In this document: one piece after another, positions 1 to 7,469 of the stretch
Layout: every line of letters begins with the position of its first letter
Position numbering within the stretch: position 1 is the first letter of the stretch
NCBI RefSeq assembly: GCF_009720865.1
Contig: NZ_WNLA01000003.1
Location: forward strand, 186,001 to 250,000
Reading direction: 5' to 3'
Length of the DNA stretch: 64,000 bases
Origin: Pseudoduganella ginsengisoli
GTDB taxonomy: Bacteria; Pseudomonadota; Gammaproteobacteria; Burkholderiales; Burkholderiaceae_D
Notes under the pieces: generated by a model
What the model saw: only the letters and a program-made list of their open reading frames with translations
What the model was told of the DNA's origin: nothing
Database searches by the model: none
Program-made: the position numbers and the translations under genes

Positions 1-2
1 CA

Positions 3-656
3 CGCGACGCGAAAATCATTTTCGTGCCGCGCGAAAAAGCGCTGGATAACTTGAAAGACAAGAGCGGTTTGACGGATGTGCTGGCGACGTTGGGCGACAA
101 TCCATTGCCGGACAGTTATATCGTCAAGCTCGATGCATTCCGCACGGCCGCCACCGGGCTGGACGTCGATGTGCTGGCAGAGCAATTGCGCCTGCTGCCC
201 GGCGTCGATACCGTGCAAATCGATTCCGCGTGGGTCAAGCGCCTTGCCGCGCTGATTAATATCTTGAAGCTGGCGCTGATGTTGCTGGCGGCTACCCTCG
301 GCACGGTGGTTGTGGCTGTGGTATTCAACACGATCCGCCTGCAAGTGCTGACGCAGCGGGAAGAAATCCTCGTGTCGAAGCTGATCGGTGCGACTGACAC
401 GTTTATCCACCGCCCCTTCTATTACACGGGCGCCCTGCTGGGCCTGTGCGCGGGTGGCCTCGCGCTGGGTGGCGTAGCGCTGGCGCTGGGCCCGCTGAAT
501 ACAGCCATTGCTGAATTTGCCCGGCTGTATGCGTCAGAATTCCGCCTGGCGCCCTTGTCGGCGCTGCCGGCTGCCGGCTTGCTGGCCTTGTCCGCCAGCC
601 TGGGCTTGATTGGCGCGGTCTTGTCCGTGCAGCGCCATTTGGCCAAACTGAGTTGA
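3..656 (+). CDS. ftsX: Cell division protein FtsX, 3' part (5' end outside window)
   Basis: FtsX is the inner-membrane partner of the ATPase FtsE; the pair acts at the septum and controls cell-wall hydrolases. The frame is open from base 3 through the left edge, so the gene is cut by the window. The first visible residues (RDAKIIFVPREKALDNL) belong to the periplasmic domain, followed by a hydrophobic segment near LALMLLAATLGTVVVAVVF, a loop with REEILVSKLIGATDTFI, and two further membrane segments at the C-terminus, which is the usual FtsX/MacB-like permease end. ftsE should lie just upstream, outside the window. A GC-rich hairpin follows the stop, and rpoH follows in the same direction, the common ftsE-ftsX-rpoH order. 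Confidence 0.93.
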   Translation, partial: RDAKIIFVPREKALDNLKDKSGLTDVLATLGDNPLPDSYIVKLDAFRTAATGLDVDVLAEQLRLLPGVDTVQIDSAWVKRLAALINILKLALMLLAATLGTVVVAVVFNTIRLQVLTQREEILVSKLIGATDTFIHRPFYYTGALLGLCAGGLALGGVALALGPLNTAIAEFARLYASEFRLAPLSALPAAGLLALSASLGLIGAVLSVQRHLAKLS

Positions 657-662
657 CCCGCC

Positions 663-683
663 GCCGGCGCGTCCTGCGCCGGC
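663..683 (+). terminator. Hairpin after ftsX
   Basis: Perfect 8-bp arms GCCGGCGC and GCGCCGGC flank a 5-nt loop seven bases after the ftsX stop. The tail is pyrimidine-rich (TCCTCTCTT) but is not a true T-run, so this may be a weak intrinsic terminator or an attenuator ahead of rpoH. Confidence 0.5.
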
Positions 684-849
684 TCCTCTCTTGGCTGCGT
701 GCGTTCTCGCACAGTCTCCCCCCTTCCGCTACCCTATTCTTAACCTATTGATAAGCCTCAAACGTTGCAAAATAACTACGATTTAGCAAAGCTCATCACG
801 TAGACTGCCTTGATAGGCTTAGTACTATTAACTTCATTGCCATAGCCGA

Positions 850-876
850 TTGGCACTCACCAAGGGAGAGTGCTAA
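850..876 (+). promoter_or_regulatory. CIRCE operator (HrcA site) upstream of rpoH
   Basis: Arms TTGGCACTC (850-858) and GAGTGCTAA (868-876) are separated by exactly 9 nt. The CIRCE consensus is TTAGCACTC-N9-GAGTGCTAA, so there is a single mismatch (A to G at arm position 3). CIRCE is bound by the heat-shock repressor HrcA. Its position over the promoter implies HrcA control of the sigma-32 gene itself. Confidence 0.92.
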
Positions 877-879
877 TAT
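850..879 (+). promoter_or_regulatory. Candidate sigma-70 type rpoH promoter
   Basis: TTGGCA (850-855) and TAATAT (874-879) are separated by 18 nt and resemble -35 and -10 boxes. Both lie inside or at the edge of the CIRCE arms, so HrcA binding would block RNA polymerase. The expected start point is near 886, giving a leader of about 100 nt. This is predicted from sequence alone. Confidence 0.65.
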
Positions 880-985
880 ATGTCCAACTTATGTGTTTCT
901 TGATGCTACGCAACTGTTAAGCAAGCTTTAAGAGACACGGCGCAAGATACTTCCAACAAGTTACACGCTTAGAGCGAGGAAAAGA

Positions 986-1885
986 ATGACGACGATGACC
1001 GCAAATGCTGCCCTGGTTCCCGCCAGCAACAACGCACTCGGCCTCGGGTTCAGTGGCAACCTGGGGAACCTGGATGCCTATATTTCGGCAGTAAACCGCC
1101 TGCCTATGCTCAGCCACGATGATGAAGTGCGCCTCGGCCGTAATTTGAAGGAAAACAATGACCTGGGCGCTGCACAGGAGCTGGTGCTGTCGCACTTGCG
1201 CCTGGTGGTTTCCATTGCCCGCGGCTACCTTGGTTATGGCTTGCCGCACGCTGACTTGATTCAAGAAGGCAACATCGGCTTGATGAAAGCCGTCAAGCGT
1301 TTCGACCCGGACCAGGGTGTGCGCCTCGTGTCATACGCGATGCACTGGATCAAGGCGGAAATCCATGAATACATTTTGAAGAACTGGCGTCTGGTCAAAG
1401 TGGCCACCACCAAAGCCCAGCGCAAACTGTTCTTCAACCTGCGCAGCCATAAGCAAGGGCTCGATGCGATGACGCCGGCCCAGATCGATCAGCTGGCCCA
1501 GCAGCTGGACGTCAAGCGCGAAGAAGTCATTGAAATGGAAACGCGCCTGTCTGGCCGCGATATCGCGCTGGAATCGCCGACCGATGACGAAGATGACAAG
1601 TTTGCACCGATTGCTTACCTGTCGTCCGAGCAAAGCGAACCGACCCGCGTGCTGGAAGCGGAACAAGTGACGCGCTTGCATTCGGAAGGCTTGGAATCTG
1701 CGCTGGCCAAGCTGGATCCGCGTTCGCGCCGCATCGTCGAAGCCCGCTGGCTGGCCAATGACGACGGTTCGGGTGCAACCCTGCACACCTTGGCGGAAGA
1801 GTTCGGTGTATCGGCTGAGCGTATCCGCCAGATTGAAGCGGCCGCACTGAAAAAGATGAAGACTGCACTGTTGCCGTACGTTTAA
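986..1885 (+). CDS. rpoH: RNA polymerase heat-shock sigma factor sigma-32
   Basis: RpoH directs core RNA polymerase to heat-shock promoters. The 299-residue product shows region 1.2 (AYISAVNRLPML), region 2 with RLVVSIARGYLGYGLPHADL and the -10 recognition helix around residues 115-135, and the RpoH-specific box QRKLFFNLR at residues 145-153, which separates it from other group 2/3 sigmas. Region 4 ends the protein with an HTH near GVSAERIRQIEAAALKKMK. The chosen ATG has the purine-rich ribosome site GCGAGGAAAAG just upstream. It is transcribed alone: a CIRCE-overlapped promoter lies upstream and a strong hairpin terminator downstream. Confidence 0.97.
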   Translation: MTTMTANAALVPASNNALGLGFSGNLGNLDAYISAVNRLPMLSHDDEVRLGRNLKENNDLGAAQELVLSHLRLVVSIARGYLGYGLPHADLIQEGNIGLMKAVKRFDPDQGVRLVSYAMHWIKAEIHEYILKNWRLVKVATTKAQRKLFFNLRSHKQGLDAMTPAQIDQLAQQLDVKREEVIEMETRLSGRDIALESPTDDEDDKFAPIAYLSSEQSEPTRVLEAEQVTRLHSEGLESALAKLDPRSRRIVEARWLANDDGSGATLHTLAEEFGVSAERIRQIEAAALKKMKTALLPYV

Positions 1886-1903
1886 TCAGAAATTCTGCAC
1901 TGC

Positions 1904-1960
1904 AGCACGCCCCTGGCGTAGAATTGCCGACTAAGCAATTCTCCCAGGGGTGTTGCTTTT
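1904..1960 (+). terminator. Intrinsic terminator of rpoH
   Basis: A long stem-loop: an outer arm containing CCCCTGG pairs with CCAGGGG, an inner arm AGAATTGC pairs with GCAATTCT, and the right arm is followed by TGTTGCTTTT. It starts about 20 nt after the rpoH stop. Confidence 0.85.
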
Positions 1961-2053
1961 ATGGCGCTAGTTCTACTGTGCGCCTGTTTTGATGCAATTT
2001 GGTTAATATTTTCACCCGTCAGCCAACCCTGTTTTACGGCCAAGGAGATGAAT

Positions 2054-2482
2054 ATGCAGCCTCGTTTCATCAGTTCGCTATGTAGTGGCATTGTCTTTGC
2101 CGGCGTCATTGCCGCCTGCGGCATCAGCCCGGCAGAAAGCGGCGGCCCGGCCAAACCAGTCAGCCAGACTTATGTGTTCACACCGGGTCAAACCATCAAT
2201 TTATCCCCCAACACCACGTTAAAACTCGACAAAGTCAATGACAGCCGCTGCCGTCCCGGCGCTGTTTGCGTGTGGAAGGGTTACATCAGTTTTACGTTCG
2301 TCCTCAACCATGGGGGACAGAGCAGCCAGTTTGTTTTGGCGGAAGATATGCCGAATGGCAGCAATACGGCGACGCAGCAAGGATTGAAGTTTACGCTGGG
2401 GCCGCTGGATCCGGCGGAACCCACACCGCTGCATACTGCGGCGCCAGCATATAAGGTAAGCTTACGGGTGGATATTTCCTAG
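2054..2482 (+). CDS. Putative lipoprotein of unknown function
   Basis: A 142-residue protein. The start was set at the second of two nearby ATGs because AAGGAG lies 6 nt upstream of it; a longer in-frame reading would begin inside the rpoH terminator. The N-terminus is a lipoprotein signal with hydrophobic core IVFAGVIAAC, and Cys20 or so would be lipidated. The mature part has a small two-cysteine motif, DSRCRPGAVCVWKG, which recurs in many uncharacterised bacterial secreted proteins and may form a disulfide. No catalytic motif is visible. It stands alone between the rpoH terminator and a small inverted-repeat element. Confidence 0.8.
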   Translation: MQPRFISSLCSGIVFAGVIAACGISPAESGGPAKPVSQTYVFTPGQTINLSPNTTLKLDKVNDSRCRPGAVCVWKGYISFTFVLNHGGQSSQFVLAEDMPNGSNTATQQGLKFTLGPLDPAEPTPLHTAAPAYKVSLRVDIS

Positions 2483-2484
2483 CA

Positions 2485-2614
2485 GGTACTCCGCTAAACC
2501 TACTGCGCGTTGCACTGTCGGCTTGTCGCTGTTCGCAATATTATTCGCTGTACTCTCGTACAGCGAAGCGCTCGGCCAACATTGCCGCCGCTCGCTACGG
2601 TTTTTCGGCGTACC
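2485..2614. repeat. 130-bp element with imperfect terminal inverted repeats (MITE-like)
   Basis: The left end GGTACTCCGCTAAACC is an imperfect inverted match to the right end GGTTTTTCGGCGTACC. Near the middle lies a perfect 10-bp stem TTCGCTGTAC/GTACAGCGAA with a 4-nt loop. It fills nearly all of the gap between the lipoprotein stop and the ggt start. Only one copy is seen in this window, so its repeated nature is inferred from its structure. Confidence 0.5.
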
Positions 2615-2631
2615 ATTAAATTTGCGAGCCT

Positions 2632-4386
2632 ATGACCCCGACCGCAGCCACCCGCACAGTCCTTCGTCCACTCACTCTTTCCATCCTGATCGCCGCGCTG
2701 CCGGCAGCCGCGTGGTCCAAGACGCCGGTTGCCACGGGCACCGGCGGCGCTGTCGCCACCATCAGCGAACCCGCGTCGCAAGCGGCATTGGCCATTCTGA
2801 ACAAAGGGGGCAACGCCATCGATGCCGCCGTTGCAGCGGCTGCCACGTTGGGCGTGACCGATCCATTCAGTTGCGGCATTGGCGGCGGCGGTTTCATGAT
2901 GATTTACCTGGCCAAGGATAAACGGGTCATTACCATCGACCACCGCGAAACAGCGCCAGCCAACTTCAAGCCGACGGTGTTCCAGAAAGATGGCAAGGAA
3001 ATCCCGTTTGACGAAGCTGTGGCCAGCGGCATGTCGGTCGGCGTGCCAGGCGCGGTGCGGGGCTGGCATGAAGCGCTGGACCGCTACGGTTCCATGTCGC
3101 TGAAGCAAGTGCTGCAGCCAGCCATCGCCGTTGCGCAAAACGGCTTCAAGGTCAACGATAACTTCACGCATCTGGTGCAGGAAAACGAAGCGAAATTCGC
3201 GCTGTTCCCCGCCACGGCGCAACTATACCTGCGCAACGGCAAAGCACTGCCGAGCGGCACCTTGCTGCGCAACCCGGATTTGGCCAAGGCGTACCGCGAA
3301 CTGGCGGCGGGCGGCATCAAGGTCTTCTATGAAGGCAAGATTGGCCGCGCCATTGTCGACACGGTCAACAACCCCGGCGGCAAAGTGCGTCCCGGCGCGA
3401 TGACGATGGCGGATTTGGCCAACTATGAAGTACGCTTGCGCCAGCCGGTGCGCTATACCTACCGTGGCTATGAACTGGCCGGCATGCCGCTGCCATCGTC
3501 GGGCGGCGTGGCAATCGGCGAAGCGCTGAACATCCTCGAAGGCTACGACTTGAAATCCATGCCGCGCGATAAAGTCGAGCACTTGTACATGGAAGCCGCC
3601 CGCCTCGCGTTTGCCGACCGCAATGCGTATCTGGCCGATCCGGAATTCGTGGAAGCGCCGGTGGAAGGCTTGCTGAGCAAAGCGTATGCGGCGCGCCGCC
3701 GCGAATTGATCGACCCCACGCGCGCCGGCAAAGCCGCCGCGGCGGGCGACCCTTACCCCTTCCAGCAAGACCAGAGCGTGCCGCTGCGCCCGGCCACGGC
3801 CAAGCTGCTGGCCGAAGGCGCCCATACGACGCACCTGACGGTGTCCGACAAGGAAGGCAACATCGTCGCCTATACGTACACAATTGAATCCTGGGGCGGC
3901 AGCGGCATCACGGTGCCGGGCTATGGCTTCTTGCTCAACAATGAAATGACGGACTTTGATTTCACCGGTCCGCATCCGAACGTGCCGGAAGCCGGCAAGC
4001 GCCCCCGCTCAAGCATGTCGCCGACCATCGCATTCAAGGATGGCAAACCGGCGTTTTCCATCGGCAGCCCTGGCGGCGCCACCATCATTACCACGGTGCT
4101 GCAATCTATCGTCAATTACATCGACCTGGGCATGACGATGGACCAGGCCATTGATGCGCCGCGCCTGTCGGAGCGCAATGGCGAGGCCACGCATATTGAA
4201 CCTGGTTATGCCGGTACGCCGGCCGCTGCGGCGCAGGAAAAATATGGCCGCCGCTGGGCGCAGGACGTGGAAGAAATCGGCGCAGCCAATGCGCTGGTGT
4301 TCAACCCCGATGGCACCGTGACGGCCGTCAGCGAAGGCAAGCGGCACGGCATCGGCAGCGCGCTGGTGCAAAAGAAAGGTCATTAG
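2632..4386 (+). CDS. ggt: Periplasmic gamma-glutamyltransferase
   Basis: This enzyme hydrolyses glutathione and other gamma-glutamyl compounds or transfers the glutamyl group to amino acids or peptides. The 584-residue preproenzyme begins with an exported signal (hydrophobic LTLSILIAALPAAAWS). The large-subunit motif GGNAIDAAVAAAATLGV and the glycine loop CGIGGGGFM are present. The autoprocessing site is intact: Thr399 of TTHLTVSDKEG would become the N-terminal nucleophile of the small subunit, aligning with the E. coli TTHYSVVD motif. A late glycine pair (GSPGGATIITTV) completes the oxyanion region. The length is typical of the family. It is apparently monocistronic, with a palindromic repeat directly after the stop. 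Confidence 0.96.
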   Translation: MTPTAATRTVLRPLTLSILIAALPAAAWSKTPVATGTGGAVATISEPASQAALAILNKGGNAIDAAVAAAATLGVTDPFSCGIGGGGFMMIYLAKDKRVITIDHRETAPANFKPTVFQKDGKEIPFDEAVASGMSVGVPGAVRGWHEALDRYGSMSLKQVLQPAIAVAQNGFKVNDNFTHLVQENEAKFALFPATAQLYLRNGKALPSGTLLRNPDLAKAYRELAAGGIKVFYEGKIGRAIVDTVNNPGGKVRPGAMTMADLANYEVRLRQPVRYTYRGYELAGMPLPSSGGVAIGEALNILEGYDLKSMPRDKVEHLYMEAARLAFADRNAYLADPEFVEAPVEGLLSKAYAARRRELIDPTRAGKAAAAGDPYPFQQDQSVPLRPATAKLLAEGAHTTHLTVSDKEGNIVAYTYTIESWGGSGITVPGYGFLLNNEMTDFDFTGPHPNVPEAGKRPRSSMSPTIAFKDGKPAFSIGSPGGATIITTVLQSIVNYIDLGMTMDQAIDAPRLSERNGEATHIEPGYAGTPAAAAQEKYGRRWAQDVEEIGAANALVFNPDGTVTAVSEGKRHGIGSALVQKKGH

Positions 4387-4390
4387 CGAG

Positions 4391-4417
4391 GATGCCCGGC
4401 CTGAAGGCCCGGCACCC
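4391..4417. repeat. Palindromic intergenic repeat, copy 1 of 4
   Basis: GATGCCCGGCC-TGAA-GGCCCGGC followed by ACCC forms a near-perfect stem with a 4-nt loop, five bases after the ggt stop. The same unit recurs at 22411, 44112 and (inverted) 62776. Here it separates convergent ggt and the monooxygenase gene and may serve as a terminator or REP-like site. Confidence 0.85.
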
Positions 4418-4421
4418 TGGA

Positions 4422-4775
4422 CTAAACGTTCTGCGCATGGCGCTCGCGGCTATCCGCGGGCGCCTGCTCCCGGTCCCGCAATCCATAATCACGGATCACC
4501 CCTGCAATCCGCAACCGGTACTCATCAAACACGCCGCCCCTGCCCGCTGCCTGCGCGCCGCGGTGCGCTTCAAGATTGCGCCACTGGTGGATGGCTTCTT
4601 CATCGCGGAAGAATGACAGCGACAGCATCTTCCCCGGGTCCGTCAAACTCTGGAACCGCTCCACGGAAATAAAACCGTCGATCTGTTCCAGCAATGGCCG
4701 CAGCTTCGCTGCCATATCGAGGTAATCCTGCTTGCGCCCTTCATGGGGCCACACTTCAAATATCACTGCGATCAT
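4422..4775 (-). CDS. Antibiotic biosynthesis monooxygenase (ABM) family protein
   Basis: A 117-residue protein of the dimeric ferredoxin-like ABM fold (MIAVIFEVWPHEGRKQDYLD at the start, then GFISVERFQSLTDPGKMLSLSFF and a helix with WRNLEAHRGAQ). Relatives include small quinol and aromatic-polyketide monooxygenases and proteins of unknown role. The start ATG overlaps the stop of the upstream P450 gene by one base (TGATG) and has AGGAG in front, so translation is probably coupled. The substrate is unknown. The pair is divergent from an ArsR-type regulator. Confidence 0.85.
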   Translation of the reverse strand: MIAVIFEVWPHEGRKQDYLDMAAKLRPLLEQIDGFISVERFQSLTDPGKMLSLSFFRDEEAIHQWRNLEAHRGAQAAGRGGVFDEYRLRIAGVIRDYGLRDREQAPADSRERHAQNV

Positions 4776-5890
4776 CACGGCTCCTGGAAAAGGGGAATAC
4801 GGGCATTGACGGATGGGCGGTAGCGCCACGCCAGCGGCGGCAATGGTCCCCGCGCCAGCAGCGCGCCCAGTGCCGCGCAGGCAATGCTTTGCGACAGCCC
4901 CTGCCCCGGACACACATGCGCCCCATGGCCATAAGCATACAGCGGCGCCCCGGCTCCTTGCGCTTCCGGCGCGGACACTGCAGCCGCCTTGCCCGCTGCC
5001 GCCAGCAGCACGAGTATCGCCTGCCCCGGCTGCACATCCGCGCCACCGATATGCGCCGCTTCCGCCACGAAGCGGCGCGTGTTGTGGATAGGCGGATCGT
5101 CGCGCAATACGTGCCGCACCAGCGCCGCCAGGTCGCCGTCATGCCGTGCGCCGCGCACCAGCGCAACGATGGCATTGCCGATCAAGCCCGCCGTGGCTTC
5201 ATACGTTTGCGACAGCAAACCCGCCACGTTGGCAAGAATGGCGTCGGCCTTATTCCAGCCCGCCATTTCCGCTTCCGCCAGGACCAGCGCCAGCAAGCTG
5301 CCCGGGCGCGGCACAGACGTTTGCACCAGCATGCGCAAGCTGTCCAGCAACGCTTGCGCCGCGCCATGCGCGCGCTCCAGTTGCGCGGCGCTGCTGAGCG
5401 GCGACAGGCATGCGACGAATTCACTCATCCAATCCGCCACCCTGGCCGTATCGGCAAACCCCAGCAAGTGCGCCACCGTTTGCACCGGCACGGCAAATTG
5501 CCAGTCCGCCAGGCCCGCCGCCGTATGCACGGGATGGTGCTCCGCCAGCGCAACGGCTGTCTCCCATGCCGTGCGCTGCACCAGCGCGTGATCCAGCGCA
5601 GCCAGTGCGCGCTGCAGCGCCATTTTCGGCGCGGCGTGACGGACGCCGTCATTCATGCGTACCAGTTCGCCAAAAACAAAACCCGCCGCACCCGCGGCAA
5701 TGGCAGCAGGCACCGGCTCCGCCACAGGCCGCACTCGGCACGCCGCATGCGTCATGACTTCCATCACGGTAGCGGGATCGGCTGCGAGCCACAGCCGCAA
5801 TTGTTCGTCGTAATGCAGCCCTGGACGCGCTGCCAATTGGGCGTAATACGGATACGGTTGATCATGCGTGACTGCCGCGATGGCGTCCAT
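4775..5890 (-). CDS. Divergent cytochrome P450
   Basis: A 371-residue soluble P450-like protein, shorter than the usual 400 or so. The heme loop is intact: YGHGAHVCPG with Cys327 as axial ligand. The I-helix region is recognisable (LSQTYEATAGLIGN). Two departures are visible. The K-helix Glu-x-x-Arg motif reads His260-Val-Leu-Arg263 before DDPPIHNTRR, so the normally invariant Glu is absent. The stretch between the beta1 strand (AILVLLAAAG) and the heme loop is short, lacking the usual NRDP...F segment. AAAGGAG precedes the ATG. It is the first gene of a two-gene operon with the ABM protein. The substrate cannot be deduced. Confidence 0.85.
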   Translation of the reverse strand: MDAIAAVTHDQPYPYYAQLAARPGLHYDEQLRLWLAADPATVMEVMTHAACRVRPVAEPVPAAIAAGAAGFVFGELVRMNDGVRHAAPKMALQRALAALDHALVQRTAWETAVALAEHHPVHTAAGLADWQFAVPVQTVAHLLGFADTARVADWMSEFVACLSPLSSAAQLERAHGAAQALLDSLRMLVQTSVPRPGSLLALVLAEAEMAGWNKADAILANVAGLLSQTYEATAGLIGNAIVALVRGARHDGDLAALVRHVLRDDPPIHNTRRFVAEAAHIGGADVQPGQAILVLLAAAGKAAAVSAPEAQGAGAPLYAYGHGAHVCPGQGLSQSIACAALGALLARGPLPPLAWRYRPSVNARIPLFQEP

Positions 5891-5918
5891 TTTCTACTCC
5901 TTTGCTTGGGCGATGCAT

Positions 5919-5932
5919 TGCAGTATGCTGCA
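5919..5932. promoter_or_regulatory. Candidate operator between P450 and ArsR genes
   Basis: TGCAG and CTGCA form a 5-bp inverted repeat around TATG in the 76-bp divergent intergenic region. ArsR-family dimers bind such dyads, so this is a plausible site for the neighbouring regulator, but the repeat is short. Confidence 0.4.
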
Positions 5933-5966
5933 GTTGAACCCGTGACAATTCGATGGAGACCGAAAC

Positions 5967-6656
5967 ATGGATGTAGAAGGACACGATGGCGCCGACGGCA
6001 GGCTGGCCCGCATTGCGGGCGCCATTGCAGAGCCGGCGCGGGCGCGCATGCTGTGCAGCCTGCTCGACGGCCACGCGCGCACGGCAACGGAATTGTCTGC
6101 CGTGGCCGACGTCAGTCCGTCGACTGCCAGCGCCCACCTGGCGCGCTTGAAAGACGAACACATGGTGCGCCAGCTGGCGCAAGGCCGCCACCGTTATTAC
6201 CAGCTGGCCGATGCGCAAGTGGCGGCAGCGCTGGAAGCGTTGCTGGTGGTGGCCGGCTTGCCCCGCCCCCGCTTCCAGCCCTCGACGCCAGACCGCTTGC
6301 GCCGCGCCCGCACGTGCTATGACCACATGGCGGGCCAGGTCGCCGTGCAATTGCATGACCGCCTGGCGGAACAGGGATGGCTGCGCGATGAAGCGGATGG
6401 CTATGCATTGACGGCCAGTGGCGAGCAAGGCTGCGCGGCGCTAGGCATTGACGTGGCGGCACTGCGCCGCACGCGCCGCCGCTTTGCGTGCGCATGCCTG
6501 GACTGGAGCGAACGCAAGCCGCATATCGGCGGCGCGCTGGGCGCAGCGCTGCTGCAGTTGGCGTTGAAAAAGGGATGGGTGGAGCAGGATCTCGACAGCC
6601 GGGCGCTGGCCGTTGCGCCGCAGGGAGAAAAACGTATGCTGGCAGCGTTACAGTGA
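5967..6656 (+). CDS. ArsR-family winged-helix transcriptional regulator
   Basis: The N-terminal 95 residues form an ArsR/SmtB winged helix: EPARARMLCSLLDGHARTATEL, the recognition helix VSPSTASAHLARLKDEHMV, then the wing GRHRYYQLAD. No metal-binding CxC motif is seen in the alpha3 helix. A C-terminal half of about 130 residues, with a single cysteine pair (FACACLDWSERKPHIGGALG), resembles the extended ArsR proteins often found next to monooxygenase genes. It is divergent from the P450/ABM operon with 76 bp between them, and probably represses it and itself in response to an unknown ligand. Confidence 0.88.
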   Translation: MDVEGHDGADGRLARIAGAIAEPARARMLCSLLDGHARTATELSAVADVSPSTASAHLARLKDEHMVRQLAQGRHRYYQLADAQVAAALEALLVVAGLPRPRFQPSTPDRLRRARTCYDHMAGQVAVQLHDRLAEQGWLRDEADGYALTASGEQGCAALGIDVAALRRTRRRFACACLDWSERKPHIGGALGAALLQLALKKGWVEQDLDSRALAVAPQGEKRMLAALQ

Positions 6657-6738
6657 AGATGCACGGCCGGAGGCTAAGCACAGTTTAAGATTCGCCGACG
6701 ATGATGTTTGCACCACACATCATTATTGAGGTAAATCA

Positions 6739-7413
6739 ATGAAAACCTGGGTACGCGACAACAAAGGATTTATCGCCTTCATGTTGATGTTCGGCCTGTT
6801 CCGCACTGCCGTGGCCGATTGGAATCCCATTCCTTCCGCTTCCATGCATCCGAACTTGCTGGAAGGCGACGTGGTGTTCGTCAACCGCCTGGCCTTTGAT
6901 TTGAAAGTGCCGCTGACAAATAAAGTCGTGACCCACCTGGGTGAACCACAGCGCGGCGACGTCGTCACGTTTTATTCGCCATCGGATGGCACGCGCCTGA
7001 TCAAGCGCATCGTGGCTGTGCCGGGCGATACCGTGTCGATGGAAAACGACCGCCTCACCATCAATGGCCAACCCGCGTCGTACACGCTGCCATCAGGCGC
7101 CGTGGAAACGCTGGGCAATGTGGGCAAACTGCAAGCCGTGCAAATCACGGAAAAAGCCGGTGCGGCGGAACACCGCATCCAGCTGCTGCCGGAAATCATG
7201 TCGGACAAACGCAATTTCGCTCCCATGACCATTCCGCCCGGCCAGTACATGATGCTGGGCGATAACCGCAACAATAGCGCCGACTCCCGCTACATCGGCC
7301 TCGTGCCACGCGAACTGCTGATTGGCCGCGCGGAGCGTGTGCTGGTATCGGCCGACATCGAAGGCAACTGGCATCCCCGCACGGATCGTTTCTTAATGGC
7401 ATTAAACCGCTAA
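6739..7413 (+). CDS. lepB: Signal peptidase I
   Basis: This membrane serine protease removes signal peptides from exported preproteins. The 224-residue form has one N-terminal membrane segment (GFIAFMLMFGLFRTAV), then box B PSASMHPNLLEGD with nucleophile Ser35, box D RLIKRIVAVPGD with the general base Lys89, and box E GDNRNNSADSR. It lacks the second N-terminal helix of the E. coli enzyme and is short, so it may be a second LepB rather than the lepA-linked housekeeping copy. GAGG lies upstream of the ATG. No operon partner is evident. Confidence 0.93.
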   Translation: MKTWVRDNKGFIAFMLMFGLFRTAVADWNPIPSASMHPNLLEGDVVFVNRLAFDLKVPLTNKVVTHLGEPQRGDVVTFYSPSDGTRLIKRIVAVPGDTVSMENDRLTINGQPASYTLPSGAVETLGNVGKLQAVQITEKAGAAEHRIQLLPEIMSDKRNFAPMTIPPGQYMMLGDNRNNSADSRYIGLVPRELLIGRAERVLVSADIEGNWHPRTDRFLMALNR

Positions 7414-7469
7414 CCATCGTTGCGGTCCCGCCTTATAATTCATGCAAACTTTTGCATAGCGGGGCAGCA

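Larger units (their letters stand above)
657..985. other. Gene-free ftsX-rpoH interval
   Basis: A 329-bp interval with no credible reading frame. It holds the post-ftsX hairpin at its left end, an AT-rich stretch around 745-850, the CIRCE/promoter overlap at 850-879, and a leader of about 100 nt before the rpoH start. The leader could carry RNA structure controlling rpoH translation, as known in other proteobacteria, but no specific thermosensor fold was worked out here. Confidence 0.6.

Noticed and set aside
1961..2053. Longer N-terminus for the lipoprotein starting at ATG 1961
   Set aside because: It would begin immediately after the rpoH terminator T-run, has no ribosome site, and would place a second hydrophobic stretch before the proper lipoprotein signal.
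4694..6322. 542-codon plus-strand ORF antisense to the P450 gene
   Set aside because: Low-complexity Arg/Gln/His composition and no ribosome site; it spans three real genes on the other strand or in other frames.
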